From: Ottelia alismoides
Lineage: Eukaryota > Streptophyta > Magnoliopsida > Alismatales > Hydrocharitaceae
Assembly (NCBI GenBank): GCA_037367405.1
Contig: JAZKJV010009790.1
Span: 1 to 64,000, forward strand
DNA: 64,000 bases
Reading direction: 5' to 3'
Shown here piece by piece: positions 48,629 through 60,366 of this stretch. A program made the translations under genes and the position numbers. Under the pieces are notes generated by a model, which saw only the letters and a program-made list of their open reading frames with translations, was not told the DNA's origin and ran no database searches. Numbering within the stretch: position 1 is the first letter of the stretch; the number at the start of each line of letters is the position of its first letter.

Positions 48629-48950
48629 TTTGGAAGTCCATTTGAAAACCATAATGGTAACAAGTAAATTTCCAGTTATATTTCTTCCTTTGTTGATAGA
48701 TAGATTGATTGAAGCATATGGTCTATTTTGTATGGACAAGGTTTATATCTTGCTCTATTATATACACATAAAACATTGTTGAATGTGCTCCATAGCTTCA
48801 GATGGTGTGAAAGGAAGTAGTGGCGATGTAGGAATGCCTCGTAGTCATAAAAGAAGTATGTTCAGAGCAAATACGTGGGAAATAAAATTTTATGATTAAA
48901 AGGTGAAGTTTTGCATGTCATGTTCTAAGTTCATGGAAGTCGTGCATCTT
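48629..48950. repeat. Repeated segment, left copy (next to copia remnant)
   Basis: The segment from AAATCTTTGG to GTTCATGGAAGTCGTG recurs at 50657-51003 and, in part, at 51866-52095. Two copies bracket the Ty1/copia remnant, so it could be a decayed LTR of that element. Alternatively it is local sequence duplicated together with it. Confidence 0.6.
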
Positions 48951-50640
48951 CTTGGTTGTAACAAGATCCTTCATCTCGAACTCTCCACCAAGTAGGGCCT
49001 TCAATCTGTTCACATCAGATTTATTTTTGGATGCTACCAACATGTCATCAACATATAATTATAGAAAAAGAAAAGAGCCATCACGAAGGCGTTTACAGTA
49101 GACACGCACATCATAACTTCTCCTGGTAAAATCCTGTGCAACCAGGAATGTGTTGAAGTATTTGTACCACTATCTCGGCTATTTCTCAACCCATAAAGAG
49201 ATTTCCACAACAAGCACACTTGATCTTCCTTTCCCTGCATTGTAAATCCTTCAAGTTGATGCATGTAAATATGATAATGTTGTCTTCACATCTAGCTACT
49301 CCAACTCCAAGTCATTCACAAAAACAATAACTAGTAGAACTCGTATGGAGGTGTGCTTTACCACATGTATGGTTAAAGCCTTTGGCAACTAGTCTTTCCT
49401 TGTATCTCGCATCGATGGATCCATAGGTGCATTCTTTCTTATTGTAAATCCACTTGCAGTCGATCAACTTCTATCGACGTGGTAGTGGAACAAGTGTCCA
49501 TGTCTAATTTTTTTGAGGAGATTCAATCTCCCCAGTCATCATTGCATATTATTATGCATAGTAATACGACGAAATAGCTTTTGAAAAACTGCTTAGCTCT
49601 CCATCATGTTTTTCCTCTGCAACGGATAGTGCATATTCAAAGGTAGAATATGCATATATGAAGGATGGATTGATATGCCTTTGTCTTCGCCTATATGCAA
49701 TGCACTCTTCTTCTTCGCATGTTGAACTCCATCCTCTTCTTCTGATTTATGATTGAGAGATAAAATAACAAACTCATTAAATATCAATATTTTTATCAAT
49801 CGTCAACTTCTGTGATTTCAGATCAAGACACCACAATCTATGTCCCTTCACTCTAGACACACGCCCAAGAAATATGCATGTATGAAGCTAGGTTCCAGCT
49901 TTCCTTGACTAACATGTGCATATGCAGGACAACAAAAATTTTCAGTACAGACTAATCGAGGGGATGTCCAGACCAAACCTTCTCTGGTCTCAGGTTGTCC
50001 AGAACCGATGAAGGAGATCGATTCACAGGAAGGTTGATGTTGCACCACCAACCAAAAAAATCTGTCGTCAATCCAGCAATCAACAACATATATCTAGTTC
50101 CCTCTAGCATGGTCTTATTCATGCGCTTTGCAACTCCATTCTACTGAGGAGTATGTCTAACTATGTGGGTGTCTCGTGTGATGCCTCATTCTTGCAAAAG
50201 TAAATAAATTTTGTTGAACAGAATTCCAGCCATTATATGTCTGCAGCTCTTGATGCTATTCCCAGTTTGCTTCTCATTAGTGCTTTCCACTGTTGAAGTG
50301 TGGAAATACCGTCTTTGAATTTAAGGGCGTAAATCCAAACCTTTCTGGAGTAATCTTTGATAAAAGTTAGCATGTACCGTGCACCGCCTTTGGATGGGAC
50401 TTGACACGACCCTCATAAATCATAGTGAATATAATCCAGAGTGCCTTTTGTTCTATATTCTATTCAGCAAAACCAAAACTCTTCTGTGTTTGTTTGCCAA
50501 GAATGCAATGCTCACACAAATCCAACTTGCCCATGCCCTGACTATCAAGTAGTCCTCTTTTGGCAATGCTATCCATTCATGTCTCACTCAGATGTCCTAA
50601 CTTAAGATGAGATGCCACAATTTGGTGTTGTCATTCTGCG
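48950..50640 (-). pseudogene. Ty1/copia polyprotein remnant (integrase and RT)
   Basis: The fragments are on the minus strand. A GAG-pre-integrase-like stretch (LCEHCILGKQ) lies near 50500. The integrase core follows at 50100-50400, with HHTVRHTPQQNG-like sequence. The integrase C-terminal side is at 49848-50051 (AYAHV, KLEPSFIHAYFLG). RT pieces are at 49034-49500 (KWIYNKKE, YKERLVAKGF, KEDQVCLLWKSLYGL). The order is that of copia (integrase before RT), unlike the gypsy elements elsewhere in the window. Many stops and deletions are present, and RNase H and gag are not seen. Confidence 0.85.
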
Positions 50641-50656
50641 TTTTCTGTTGAGATAC

Positions 50657-51003
50657 ACATGAAAAATCTTTGGCCGTCCGCTTGAAAACCGTATTGGTCA
50701 ACAAGTAAATTGCCAGTTATATATCTTACTTTGCATATAGATAGGTTAGAAGCATAGGGTTTTTTTTTGCATGGATAAGTTTTTTTACCTGATCTAGGAG
50801 ATGCATATGAAACATTATTGAATGTGCAGGCTTCAGATGATGTGAACGCAAGTAGCCGTGATATAGGAATGGCTCATAGTCATAGAAGAGGTGTGTTGTG
50901 ACCAATTAGGTTGTAAATAAAATTTTACGTCGAGAAGGTGAACTTTTGCATGTGTTTGAGTAATTTCCTTGATCCTGTTCTAAGTTCATGGAAGTCGTGT
51001 AGA
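50657..51003. repeat. Repeated segment, right copy
   Basis: The counterpart of 48629-48950, on the other side of the copia remnant. It shares TTGAAAACC, AAGTAAATT.CCAGTTATAT, GAATGTGC and GGAAGTCGTG in the same order. It overlaps the larger segmental duplication. Confidence 0.6.
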
Positions 51004-51316
51004 ATATCTAGGATGCCAAGTCCGCAAAAAAAAGTTCTTTCCGTTGATGACGCGGGGACGCTGATGTAATCATCAAAAAGGTCACTTGTGTTGACGTCAT
51101 GAACTGCTAAAAAATTAAATAACAGGAATGGGTAAACCGTGACTGCTGACCTGCAAAGTAACAGGAAGGGAAACATGCATATCGTCCCAACGAAGATTAT
51201 ATACCAAGTAAACGCAAGATAAAATCGCCTGCTTTCCTACGTAGTTGCGATCAAATCAGACAGACGTATTAACAAATACGTGCATCCTTAATTAACACCC
51301 ACCCCCACGCCAACCA

Positions 51317-51338
51317 CCCCCCCCCCCCCCCCCCCCCC
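51317..51338. repeat. Run of 22 cytosines
   Basis: An uninterrupted C22 tract present in copy 1 but not in copy 2 of the duplication. Its length is likely to vary between individuals and to be error-prone in sequencing. Confidence 0.95.
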
Positions 51339-51389
51339 AATTGACCATTCTAATTTTTTTTCAAAAATTTTTTTGAAAGGAAAAAGGAT

Positions 51390-51605
51390 GTCACACCGTG
51401 AAGGAGGACATCCAAAAACTTTTATTCACAAGTTACGTGCAATGGTTACAAAGACCAAGACTCATATAAGAGTCTGGAATGCTCTATTACATTTTCACTA
51501 TAACATCTTTCCCCACGAAAAATAATTCCATTTCTTGCCAACCAGATCGCCCACAAAATCGAAGCCGCACGCTGTTTCTCAACGAGTGTGCATGTCCGGG
51601 ACCTA
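51390..51605 (-). pseudogene. LINE (L1-type) C-terminal and 3' fragment
   Basis: A minus-strand frame shows EKQRAASILWAIWLARNGIIF. This is the pattern of the zinc-binding RT C-terminal domain of plant L1 LINEs. It is followed by a short 3' tail (CTTGTGAATAAAAG on the minus strand, then a T/A-rich stretch). It sits exactly between the two copies of the segmental duplication. It is strongly 5'-truncated, and only about 200 bp are recognisable. Confidence 0.7.
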
Positions 51606-51631
51606 GTAGATGCATATGAGACATTATTTAC

Positions 51632-52435
51632 AGATCGATTCACAGGAAGGTTGATGTTGCAACCACCAACCAAAAAAATCTGTCGTCAATCCAGCAATCA
51701 ACAACATATATCTAGTTCCCTCTAGCATGGTCTTATTCATGCGCTTTGCGACTCCATTCTACTGAGGAGTATGTCTAACTATGTGGTGTCTCGTGATGCC
51801 TTCATTCTTGCAAAAGTAAATAAATTTTGTTGAACAGAATTCCAGCCATAGATGTCTCGTGATATCCTGATCTAGTAGATGCATATGAAACATTATTGAA
51901 TGTGCAGGATTCAGATGATGTGAACGCAAGTAGCCGTGATATAGGAATGGCTCATAGTCATAGAAGAAGTGTGTTGTGAGTCTTGTGACCAATTAGATAG
52001 GAAATAAAATTTTACGACGAGAAGGTGAACTTTTGCATGTGTTTGAGTAATTTCCTTGCTCCTGTTCTAAGTTCATGGAAGTCGTGTAGAATATCTAGGA
52101 TACGTCGTCCAAGTCTTCGCGAAAAAAAAGGTTTTGCGTTGATGACGCGGGGACGCTGATGTAATCATCAAAAAAGGTCACTAAACGTCATGGACCGGCG
52201 TAACAGGAAGGGAAAACATGCATGTAGTCCCCAACCACCCACGAAGATTATATACCAAGTAAACAAAAGAAAAAATCGCCTGCTTTCCTACGTAGTTGCG
52301 ATCCAATCAGACAATAAACCATATGTCCGACGTATTAATAAATACGTGCATCCTTAATTACCCCTCCCGGTCAAAAAACAACAACAACAAATCCCCGCAG
52401 ACAATAATCCATTGACCATTCTATTTTTTTTCAAA
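51632..52435. repeat. Segmental duplication, copy 2 (WRKY-proximal)
   Basis: This is the counterpart of copy 1 with a 0.5-kb internal deletion. Its right part runs directly into the WRKY promoter. Because the WRKY-proximal end (W-box ATTGACCATTCTA) is the last base block shared, the duplication stops just short of the TATA region. Confidence 0.85.
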
Positions 52436-52618
52436 AGTCAACCATGACTTTCCGAGAATTTTCGCGCAAAGAGAAACGATCGAATGATATCGTCACCAAT
52501 AGCTTTGCTTAGTGATGTCATGGATCATTAATTCCCCACCTTAACTATTGTGTCCTCCCATTATTATATATATAGCGGGCATCCAACTCCACACACGTCT
52601 TAGCGTGATTAATTGACC
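52369..52618 (+). promoter_or_regulatory. WRKY promoter: TATA box and W-boxes
   Basis: A TATATATATA tract at 52565-52574 lies 112 bases upstream of the ATG. Four W-box cores (TTGAC on either strand) occur at 52369-52374, 52412-52417, 52436-52441 and 52613-52618. The last is probably in the 5' UTR. W-boxes bind WRKY proteins, so self- or cross-regulation, which is common for group IIa genes, is plausible. Confidence 0.7.
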
Positions 52619-52685
52619 CACCCCTTATCTGTAAGTCCACATCTCCTCCTCCAATCGATCCCGTGTAGCTGAAGGCTCCACATCC

Positions 52686-53801
52686 ATGGAACATCCCATC
52701 TGGACCCAGGAAGCCACGGCTCTCCGCCTTGGCCCTAGCCCCAGCCGTACTGGCGTCTCCGATGCCCGCGGACTCGTCCCGGATGATCATTGCAGAGTTG
52801 TCGGTCCTCACGACGTGCATATGATGCTGTTCTTCTCGATTCTTGGAGTGGACGTTAATCAGAATCTTGATATATATGCATCAGGTGACAGCCCTGAAGG
52901 CGAAGATGAATCACGTGACGGAGGAGAATAGGAAGCTGACAAAGATGCTCGTGGCCGTACAGGAAGACTGCATGGCCATGCAAGCGCGGCTCATCGACGT
53001 GGCGGCGGCATCCTCCAGGTCCAGGGAGAAATCGTCCTCGCCATCCGCGAGAAAGAGGGAGGTGATCATCGTGGACGGGGCGGAGAAGAGGAGGAGAGGG
53101 GACGATTCCTGTTGGAATCATGGAGACCATGAGGAAAGGAAGGTGAAGATCACCAAGAGCTACGTGAAGGTCGATCCAGTGGACAGCTCATCCCTTGTGA
53201 GTGTGCCCTTCTATATATTTTATCTATCTATCTATCTATCTATCTATAGTACCATATATTACTTGTCTGTACGCTCCTGCTAATTGACATAATTGAATAA
53301 TAGTACTAATCTGTTAATTTGTTGCTGCTGCTGTTGAAATCAAATGGAATGAAATGGAAGCAGGTGGTGAGAGACGGATACCAGTGGAGGAAATACGGGC
53401 AGAAGACGACGAGGGACAACCCCTCTCCCCGATCGTACTTCAAATGCTCTCTTGCTCCTTCCTGTCCCGTCAAGAAGAAGGTCCAGCGAAGTGCGGAAGA
53501 TGATTCGATGCTGGTGGTGATATACGAAGGCGAGCACAACCACCCCGTTGATCTCTCGCCCAGAGAGCTCAGATCACACCTCCACGGTGCCTCGAGCGAG
53601 TCGTTCAAGGCAGCAAGTGATTGTCGTTGCGACTTTGATCCCCGACGGTCGACCTCGTTGGCGGAGGAAGTGGCCCTCTGCTTGAGCAAGGATGCGGATT
53701 TCGGCGAAGCGCTTGCCAATACCATCTTCGAGAGGATCCTGGACTTCTCTTCCATCGATCATCTAGTGGCAAGCGATGGTTCGGGAGTTCATGGAGGATA
53801 G
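52686..53801 (+). CDS. WRKY transcription factor, group IIa (WRKY18/40/60-like)
   Basis: A nuclear DNA-binding regulator of W-box genes; group IIa members act mainly in defence and abscisic-acid responses. Proposed exons are 52686-52814 (or to 52796), 52885-53196 and 53364-53801, giving about 292 residues. Exon 2 starts VTALKAKM and forms a leucine-zipper-like coiled coil (about residues 44-82), followed by basic clusters KRE and EKRRR. Its donor GTGAGT at 53197 and the acceptor GCAG at 53363 are strong. Exon 3 carries WRKYGQK (155-161) and a C-X5-C-X23-H-X-H zinc site (Cys175, Cys181, His205, His207). The PVKKKVQRS segment and the tail [12 protein letters not shown] are group IIa traits. Unusually, the domain has no intron at the VQR site. 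The first exon boundary is uncertain. An alternative start at 52876 would drop exon 1, but the ATG at 52686 has good context and fits the TATA distance. The frame is intact and probably functional. Confidence 0.9.
53221..53247 (+). repeat. TATC microsatellite in WRKY intron 2
   Basis: Nearly seven uninterrupted TATC units lie within the 167-bp intron. It is likely polymorphic. Confidence 0.95.
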
Positions 53802-54901
53802 CTAGATGGATCATGGCATTTCCTTTTGTCTTTTTTATTTACCCGAGAAAAATAAGAAGTACAGATGATGTATTTGTACGCGCGAGATAAATATAATCGT
53901 AGGGAACGAATTAAATCCACCATTGATAACTTGGTTAGTCCTTTTAGTTATTAACAAATATAATCGGATTTGCCTATTCTGTTTTTGTTCTCCCTCGGTT
54001 GGACAAAGGGGGAGGGGACATCGTCTGCTACATATCCTTATTTTCCTTGCGATTTGATCTAGAGCGACAAATAAATGAGAAACTAATGATCCTATGGAGA
54101 ACACCAAAGATAGACAATCACCCAAACGCACTCGTTAACAAGATTTACTCGTAGTTGGGCTACGTTGTTGGACAGGGCAATCTGTAATGCTCGAGACTTT
54201 TCCCCCCAAAAGATCAAATATTCCTTTATTTTCCTCCAATTAAATTTCCATCTATCCCCATATATCATTATTGCATTATTTAATTGCCAATTAAATGGAT
54301 TTTATGAGCACATTGATTTTACTCATTGATAACCATTAAAAAGATCACAAGGCCTTCAAACCTCATATCCCCCATGTAATTTCCCCACATTCTATTATGC
54401 CCGAGAGAGTTGTCATTGGGATAATTATCTTAGTCGCAGGAGATGCCGGCATCGAATCGGAAGTGGAGAGCATCAATATGAGTCCGAGGTAGTAGAAGTG
54501 GAGAAGTTTTTTTATAAGCTTGTAAAATATCTTCATGAACATGATCTCCATCAAATCTATCTATCATTGTAGATCTCGTAAATTTCTATTTGGAAAAAAA
54601 ACTACCATGATAAAATTGAAAAGTTCTATGAAATCTAATTAGCGTGATATTGAATTGGCTATCTAATTTGAAAACCTTCAAGACATTTATACTTGACAAG
54701 GCTATTTTTATTTTATAACAAAGTCATAATGCAACATTCTTGTCCTCACATGTATTTATTGATGACAATAATTACATAAGAAAATGCATAGAAGACTGCC
54801 TTTTTCAACGTTAGGTATCATTTTGTTTTTTCATAATCAAAACATAGCAATTACAAGTTACTCAATTCCTTACTACTTATGCCATAATCTTATTGTAATT
54901 A
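53802..54901. other. WRKY 3' flank and intergenic sequence
   Basis: The first 100 bases are probably 3' UTR, with AAAAATAAG near 53848 a weak polyadenylation candidate. No gene or clear element is seen up to the LTR start at 54902. Confidence 0.5.
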
Positions 54902-57900
54902 TGTCGAACCGAGTCTCCAAGGAAGAGAGTCGTACGATCCACATAATGCGAGATCAGAGTCGTCGAAGTGACCTCTTCACAAAGATCTCAGATTCGAACA
55001 ACAATCAACCCACATAATATAGGAATCAAGCAATGAAATCACCTAACATGAATGTGTATAGTGGACAAGCAGGTAGGGGTCGAACACATGAAGCACGAGA
55101 CGTAGCAGTGATTATTTAAATGAATAAATAAATAATGCAAGGGTATATACAAGTATGCACAAAATCAATCAAAGTGTTTGTGATTTTTTAATTAAATAGA
55201 ATAATTCTATTCTAAAATTGTATATTTTTTAATTTTTTTATTTCTGATTTTAAATTTCTTTATAATATAATAATATATAAAAATATCTATATAAAGGTAT
55301 GTGAGTATATATATAATATAAGTAATATAAGGTAATATATAATATAGAAAAATCAGGAAATAATAAAAAAGATCAGTCTTTTTATTTTTTTAAGATTTTA
55401 AAATATAATTAAGGTATTAATAATTTAATGATATAAACTATATATAATAATATATAGGTACATATAAGCTATACATGGTATATTATTTATAAATATAGAT
55501 AAAAAAAGTAAAAAAAGTCTAAATAAAATATTTTTGTATTTTCCAAATGTATTTCTATTTTTATGATTTTTTTAATGGAATTTTTACAATTTATTATATT
55601 TTTAAAATAAAAAAGTGTAAAACAATAACCTTTTAAATAGAAGAATTGATTTGAGAATTAAAAATAGCAAAATGGTTCATAATTTCTAAAAATCAATTTT
55701 AATACACAGATAATAATATATACAAAAATATGGAATAGAAACTAACATTTTGGTATTTTTGAAAATATTTTTATATTTTTTTATATTAGCAAGAGTTTGC
55801 TAATTTTGAAGATTCTTTTGAGATTTTTGGTCTGGAGTGAGAAAATTGGGTGATAAACATTATGTAATTTTTTTTGGAAATTTTAAAAAAGGTTTTATAG
55901 TTTTTTATATTTTTAAGTCAAACAGAGAATAAAATAGCTCTTTTTTATTTTCAATGCATGCGATATAATTAAAAATGATAGCATGAACATGTAGCCAATC
56001 ATGCACATACACCTATTTTTTAAGAATTTATATGACATAAGAGACATTTAACTAAAAAGAAATGCATAAATAAAATTATATCAAGCTAGCAGGGGTATTT
56101 TTGTAAATAAAATAAACTACAAGGGCTCACATTCAAATAACCCAAAATTTTAAATGTCAACTTGATTTTAAATACTTAGTACAAATTACAAAAGTTTGGA
56201 GTGCCTATTTGCAAAATGTCCACTTACGTGGGGGTCCACGTGAAGTGACCTAGCATTGGACTTAAATGCAATAGTAACAAGTAACTAGAGTATATAAGTA
56301 AAAAGTCCACAAAGTTTTGAACTTAATTAAATATTTACAAGACTATTTATAAAATACAAAAAAGGTGAAGGTTTTACTTGCAAATTTCACCACTTAAGCA
56401 TCTTTAATCCAACTGATGTCGTCATACCACATAGTTGATCCAAGGGCTCACCTCATGCACTGCTTCAAATATATTCAACGACCCATATTAGATATGGGTC
56501 GTGTTTTTGATCAGATGGTGGAGCGGGAGTCAAGAAGAACTCATGAACAACAGGCGACCGACGACCTTTGGTCTGATGTATCTCCGTGCTCTGGTGGTGG
56601 ATCTTCCTTCTGATAGGCCCAACAGCTTGTTGGGCATCCTCCACGTGTAGAGGGGTTCTCCGATGAAGGCGAGGGAGCTTCGAGAGGTTAGACGATGTTT
56701 AAGGACCTAGAGTTGCTCTAGGTGTTCAAAACAGTTCTAGATGCCTCCTTGGAGTCATGGACCTGTACCAAAATGCTCCTTGGCTCGAGGGCTACTTCCT
56801 CAGCCCAAGGGTTAGGCAAAAAAGAGTCGGGGATGAGGTGAAGGTGGAGCTCTGGTAAAGGGAGCTTTGACTCATAGATCCATGGTGGATCTGGGTGGAA
56901 CTAATGGAGCGATCGATGGAGCAGATGAAGGGGAAGAAAATGGGATGGAATTAAGGCGATCAATTGATCGAATCATGGGGAATTAACCTGGATCTCAAGA
57001 TCCAGGGATTTGGGGATTTTTGAAATCAAGCCTAAAGTCGGGATTAAATCTAAAATAAAAGCTAGAATTGAAAGAAGAATAAGAGATTTACCTAGGAATG
57101 GAATAACACGGCCTCAAGTCGGTTGCGGGCCAACGAAGAAAAATCGACCAGAGCTGCATCTGATGGTGGATTGATCACCACCTCCAATCGTTCCTCCTAG
57201 CTGTAAATTTTCTATTTCACTTGTTGTCACCAAGGCTAAGAGATTGGGACAGATCTGAGGGACTAATACTGAAAGAGGAGGGATCAATATCGAGAAGGAA
57301 GTCGAAGGAGCTTATTTATAAGCTGAGAAACGAGGAACTTTGATCGAGGATTCTGGGTGAATTGAGGAAGATCGATGGAATCTTGATCCTTGGCAGGAAT
57401 AGGGAGATTAACCTCCAGAAATTAAGTGGCATGCCAAGGCATAAGATGATGATTGCAAGCGGAAAAGGGGCGAAGAAGAGGGCTCTGACAGGTTGGAGCT
57501 CGAGGTAGAGAGGGGGGGCCAGTTAACCGAAGTCGACTGGCGGAGGTGTATGGTTGGTCCATGTGAACCAAGCAAAAAATTCCTTGGAGGAAAAGATTGG
57601 TAAAATCAGAATAAATAATCAATGATTTAATTAAATTTATATTAAAACATGAAAAATGTTTATAATTTAATGTAGTATTTTATACATATTTTTATTTATT
57701 TTTAAGAGGATTTTATTAGAGGTTAATATTTACATGTAAAAATATAGGTATAAATACCTATATCTAGGTACTTTTATTTTTATAATGTACTATGTATTTT
57801 ATTATTTTACATGATTATTTTATATATTTTTGAATTAGTTTTATACACATTTAGATATTTTTATTGTATTTTTTTGAGTTTGTATGTGTTTAATTAATTA

Positions 57901-58737
57901 GGTATATATACATTATAGGTACATACAAGTATATTTTACCTATGAATTAAAATATATTATTTATTTTAATTTTATTTTGATGGATTTATTTAATTGTAAT
58001 TAAGTACATATGTTTTAATTAATATATACAATTTTATAAAAATAAAAGATTTTGAAAAATACAAAGATACATATATTGAATAAAATAGACATGTATATTG
58101 CATAATATGGGCCCAAAACCTATCTTTTACATCTTAACTACAAATTAAATGAAATCGCTTCATTAAATAGATTATTAAAAGTTATATGCAATTAAAGTAT
58201 CTTGGTCAATTTTGATACAATATTGAGAATATACAGATATGTGAAGTCTCTATTTTAAGTTTTTTATTTTGTGTCTCGGGCACACTGCATTGTTTTTATG
58301 TGAACTCAATTTTACATTTTTCTTTTATATTTTTATCTACAATGTTTATGTACAAAGTTTATTGATTTGAGAAAATAATGATGAATAAAATAGGTCCTAA
58401 AAATTAATTATAGATGAATTAAAAATCAGGGTTTTATGTATTTTTTTAATAATTTCTCTACCTTATCTCTCCCTACTTTATTCCTTGTCGACCGTCATCA
58501 TGATGATTGGGTCTCGGGGTCTAGGGTCACTCAACACCTATGGTGTTTAGTTTCCTTTTCTTTACTTTCTTTATTCTTTTATTTTAGAATTAAATACATA
58601 AATATATATTATTTTATATAGTATTGTGTATAATTTATCAAGTATTTATTTTGGCAAATTAATGATATATACATGCATTTAGCTAGTGATTTAAAGCCAA
58701 AATGAAAAAATAAAGGCGATGCAATGGATATTCATCA
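54902..58737 (-). mobile_element. 3' LTR of minus-strand element D (about 3.8 kb)
   Basis: A family LTR running from TGATGAATATCC at 58737 to ...GGTTCGACA at 54902 in element orientation. It contains the CAATCAACCC block (54999), a long AT-rich stretch, a GC-richer centre (56400-57560) and the U3 end. The complement of the PPT (CCCCACTATACTT) follows at 58738, so this is the left (3') LTR of an element extending right. The left boundary is inferred from the TG and the fading of similarity. Confidence 0.78.
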
Positions 58738-59321
58738 CCCCACTATACTTGCCTTTGTTAGTACCTAGCAAACACTTATTCCTATAAGTGCAGAAAAGAA
58801 AACAAATAAAAGAAAAAGAAAGAACTTGGATTGATTTTAACTCTTAAACTTATCTTCATAATATCAAAGTTTGAAGCTCAGTCAAACCTTTGGATTTTAG
58901 TTTGGTCAGAACCTTATTGGGAACTGGACTTGAAACACAACAGCCTCTGAGAATCGCAAAACTCTGCCCAAGTCTCCTCAAAAGATAGGTCAGAACACTT
59001 CGATGTCAAATGCAGTCCCTTATGACTATGAGTCTATCTTGCATAGTATTAGTGATAGGTAGCTTCTCTCGGCTGAAACGGTAAAAGTCAGTCTTCTCCA
59101 ACATGGTGACCTTAATTCTCTAATCCAATAACTCTTTCCTCTAGAAGCAGGATATTCTCTTCTAAGTTCAAGTACAACCGGCTGAAGAAGAGGAGGTGGA
59201 GAAGAGAATGAATGGTAGCCAGTGTAGCTATCTATCCTACGATGCTTGACCGGTGTAGCTAAGTCATCCGGCTGCATGCTCACATATGTCTTTGACTTTG
59301 AAGCTCAAGCTTGCTTATTCG

Positions 59322-59347
59322 ATATATATATATATATATATATATAT
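59322..59347. repeat. (AT)13 microsatellite
   Basis: 26 bases of alternating A and T abut the MITE at 59349. The homologous tract at 63287 has 18 units. Confidence 0.95.
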
Positions 59348-59348
59348 T

Positions 59349-59691
59349 GGGGAAAAGGAGTATGCTCCCTGGGTGTATCTAACTTACATGCTCCCGCCCA
59401 TTTTCCCTTGTTTTTTTTATTTTTCTCAAATAAAACCTATTGGATTAGATAATAATATGTCACCATGGTGTCATTAAAAAGTCGACTTATCGGGCTCAGA
59501 ATTGTTGAAATTAACCCCCTTCAGATGGCAGACATAGGAGTCTCTATTTCTGACGAAATTGGAATGACATGTTAGAGGGATATAACGATGAAAATATATA
59601 TTTTAGTTTTTCAAAAAAATAAAAAAATAAGGGGAAAATGGGGGTAGGAGTAGCCAATTGGCTACACCCAGGGTGTAGCCTCATTTAACCC
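59349..59691. mobile_element. MITE inside a TA tract, first copy
   Basis: The 343-bp element has long imperfect inverted ends. The left GGGG..CTGGGTGTA..CCATTTTCCCTT pairs with the right end, whose complement reads GGGTTAAATGAGG..CTGGGTGTAGCC..CCATTTTCCCCTT. TA repeats border both sides, so the target duplication (TA, or up to 9 bp) cannot be resolved. The superfamily is uncertain; long inverted repeats favour a MULE-type MITE. Confidence 0.7.
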
Positions 59692-60366
59692 TATATATAT
59701 ATGTACTCTGACAGTAATTGATTTTTCTTGTTTTTTACCTGTCTATTTTTTGATGTTTTTTATTTTTGCATTTAAAGAAAATTGTGTACAACAACATTTA
59801 CATAAGGGTTTTTTCCTCTTGAGCCAATAGATTATCCCTCTTTTGAAGCATTATTGCAACCCACAACATCCTGTCATTTGGACATCATCGCTACTGGATC
59901 GGGTTGGGGTACAATGTCCACAAATGTTTGAGTTTTGATGGTTCCATTGGCTTGTGTCACATGGCAGAAAATCCAGCCCTCTACCACTTCAACGGATTTG
60001 AGCAAGGTGCAAGGTGCAAGTGTGAAGTTAGGTCACTGTCGACAAGAGTCATGCACGTGTTCTGAATTATTCTACTTCGACAGTCAAGACGACACTGAAT
60101 TAAGTCTTGTGGTCTCAAAGAATTAAATCGAGTAGACATGAAGTGCCTTAATTCCAGTTCCTTAAGGTTCCTGTGATTAAGTGGATTAAGGTCCAATCTT
60201 GCTCTAATCTTCAGATTTTATTTAGACTTGTTCAATTGTTATAGTCAATCAGAAAAAAAATAACTGCTATGCACAATGTAGAAAATATTTTTATGAAACC
60301 ATTTTTTGATTTCGAACTTTTTTGAGGGTTTTTGAAAAAATTTACAAATTTTTAAGAAATTTTAAA

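Larger units (their letters stand above)
50015..51371. repeat. Segmental duplication, copy 1 (copia scrap plus WRKY upstream sequence)
   Basis: Parts of this block recur in copy 2: 50015-50243 matches 51632-51850, and 50788-51371 matches 51866-52435. Shared landmarks are TGACGCGGGGACGCTGATG, GATTATATACCAAGTAAAC, CCTACGTAGTTGCGATC and ATTGACCATTCTA. Copy 2 lacks the 50244-50787 segment. The right-hand half is the distal upstream region of the WRKY gene, so that region exists twice. Confidence 0.85.
58738..60366 (-). other. Element D: PPT and 3' noncoding region
   Basis: The PPT complement at 58738-58750 is followed by the family's 3' noncoding module, homologous to 15106-16370 of element C. 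It then stops abruptly and passes into another LTR copy at about 60367. It contains a (AT)13 tract and a MITE. No coding sequence is present. Confidence 0.75.

Noticed and set aside
52545..52820. Minus-strand 91-codon frame over WRKY exon 1
   Set aside because: It overlaps the promoter and first exon on the opposite strand and has no recognisable feature.
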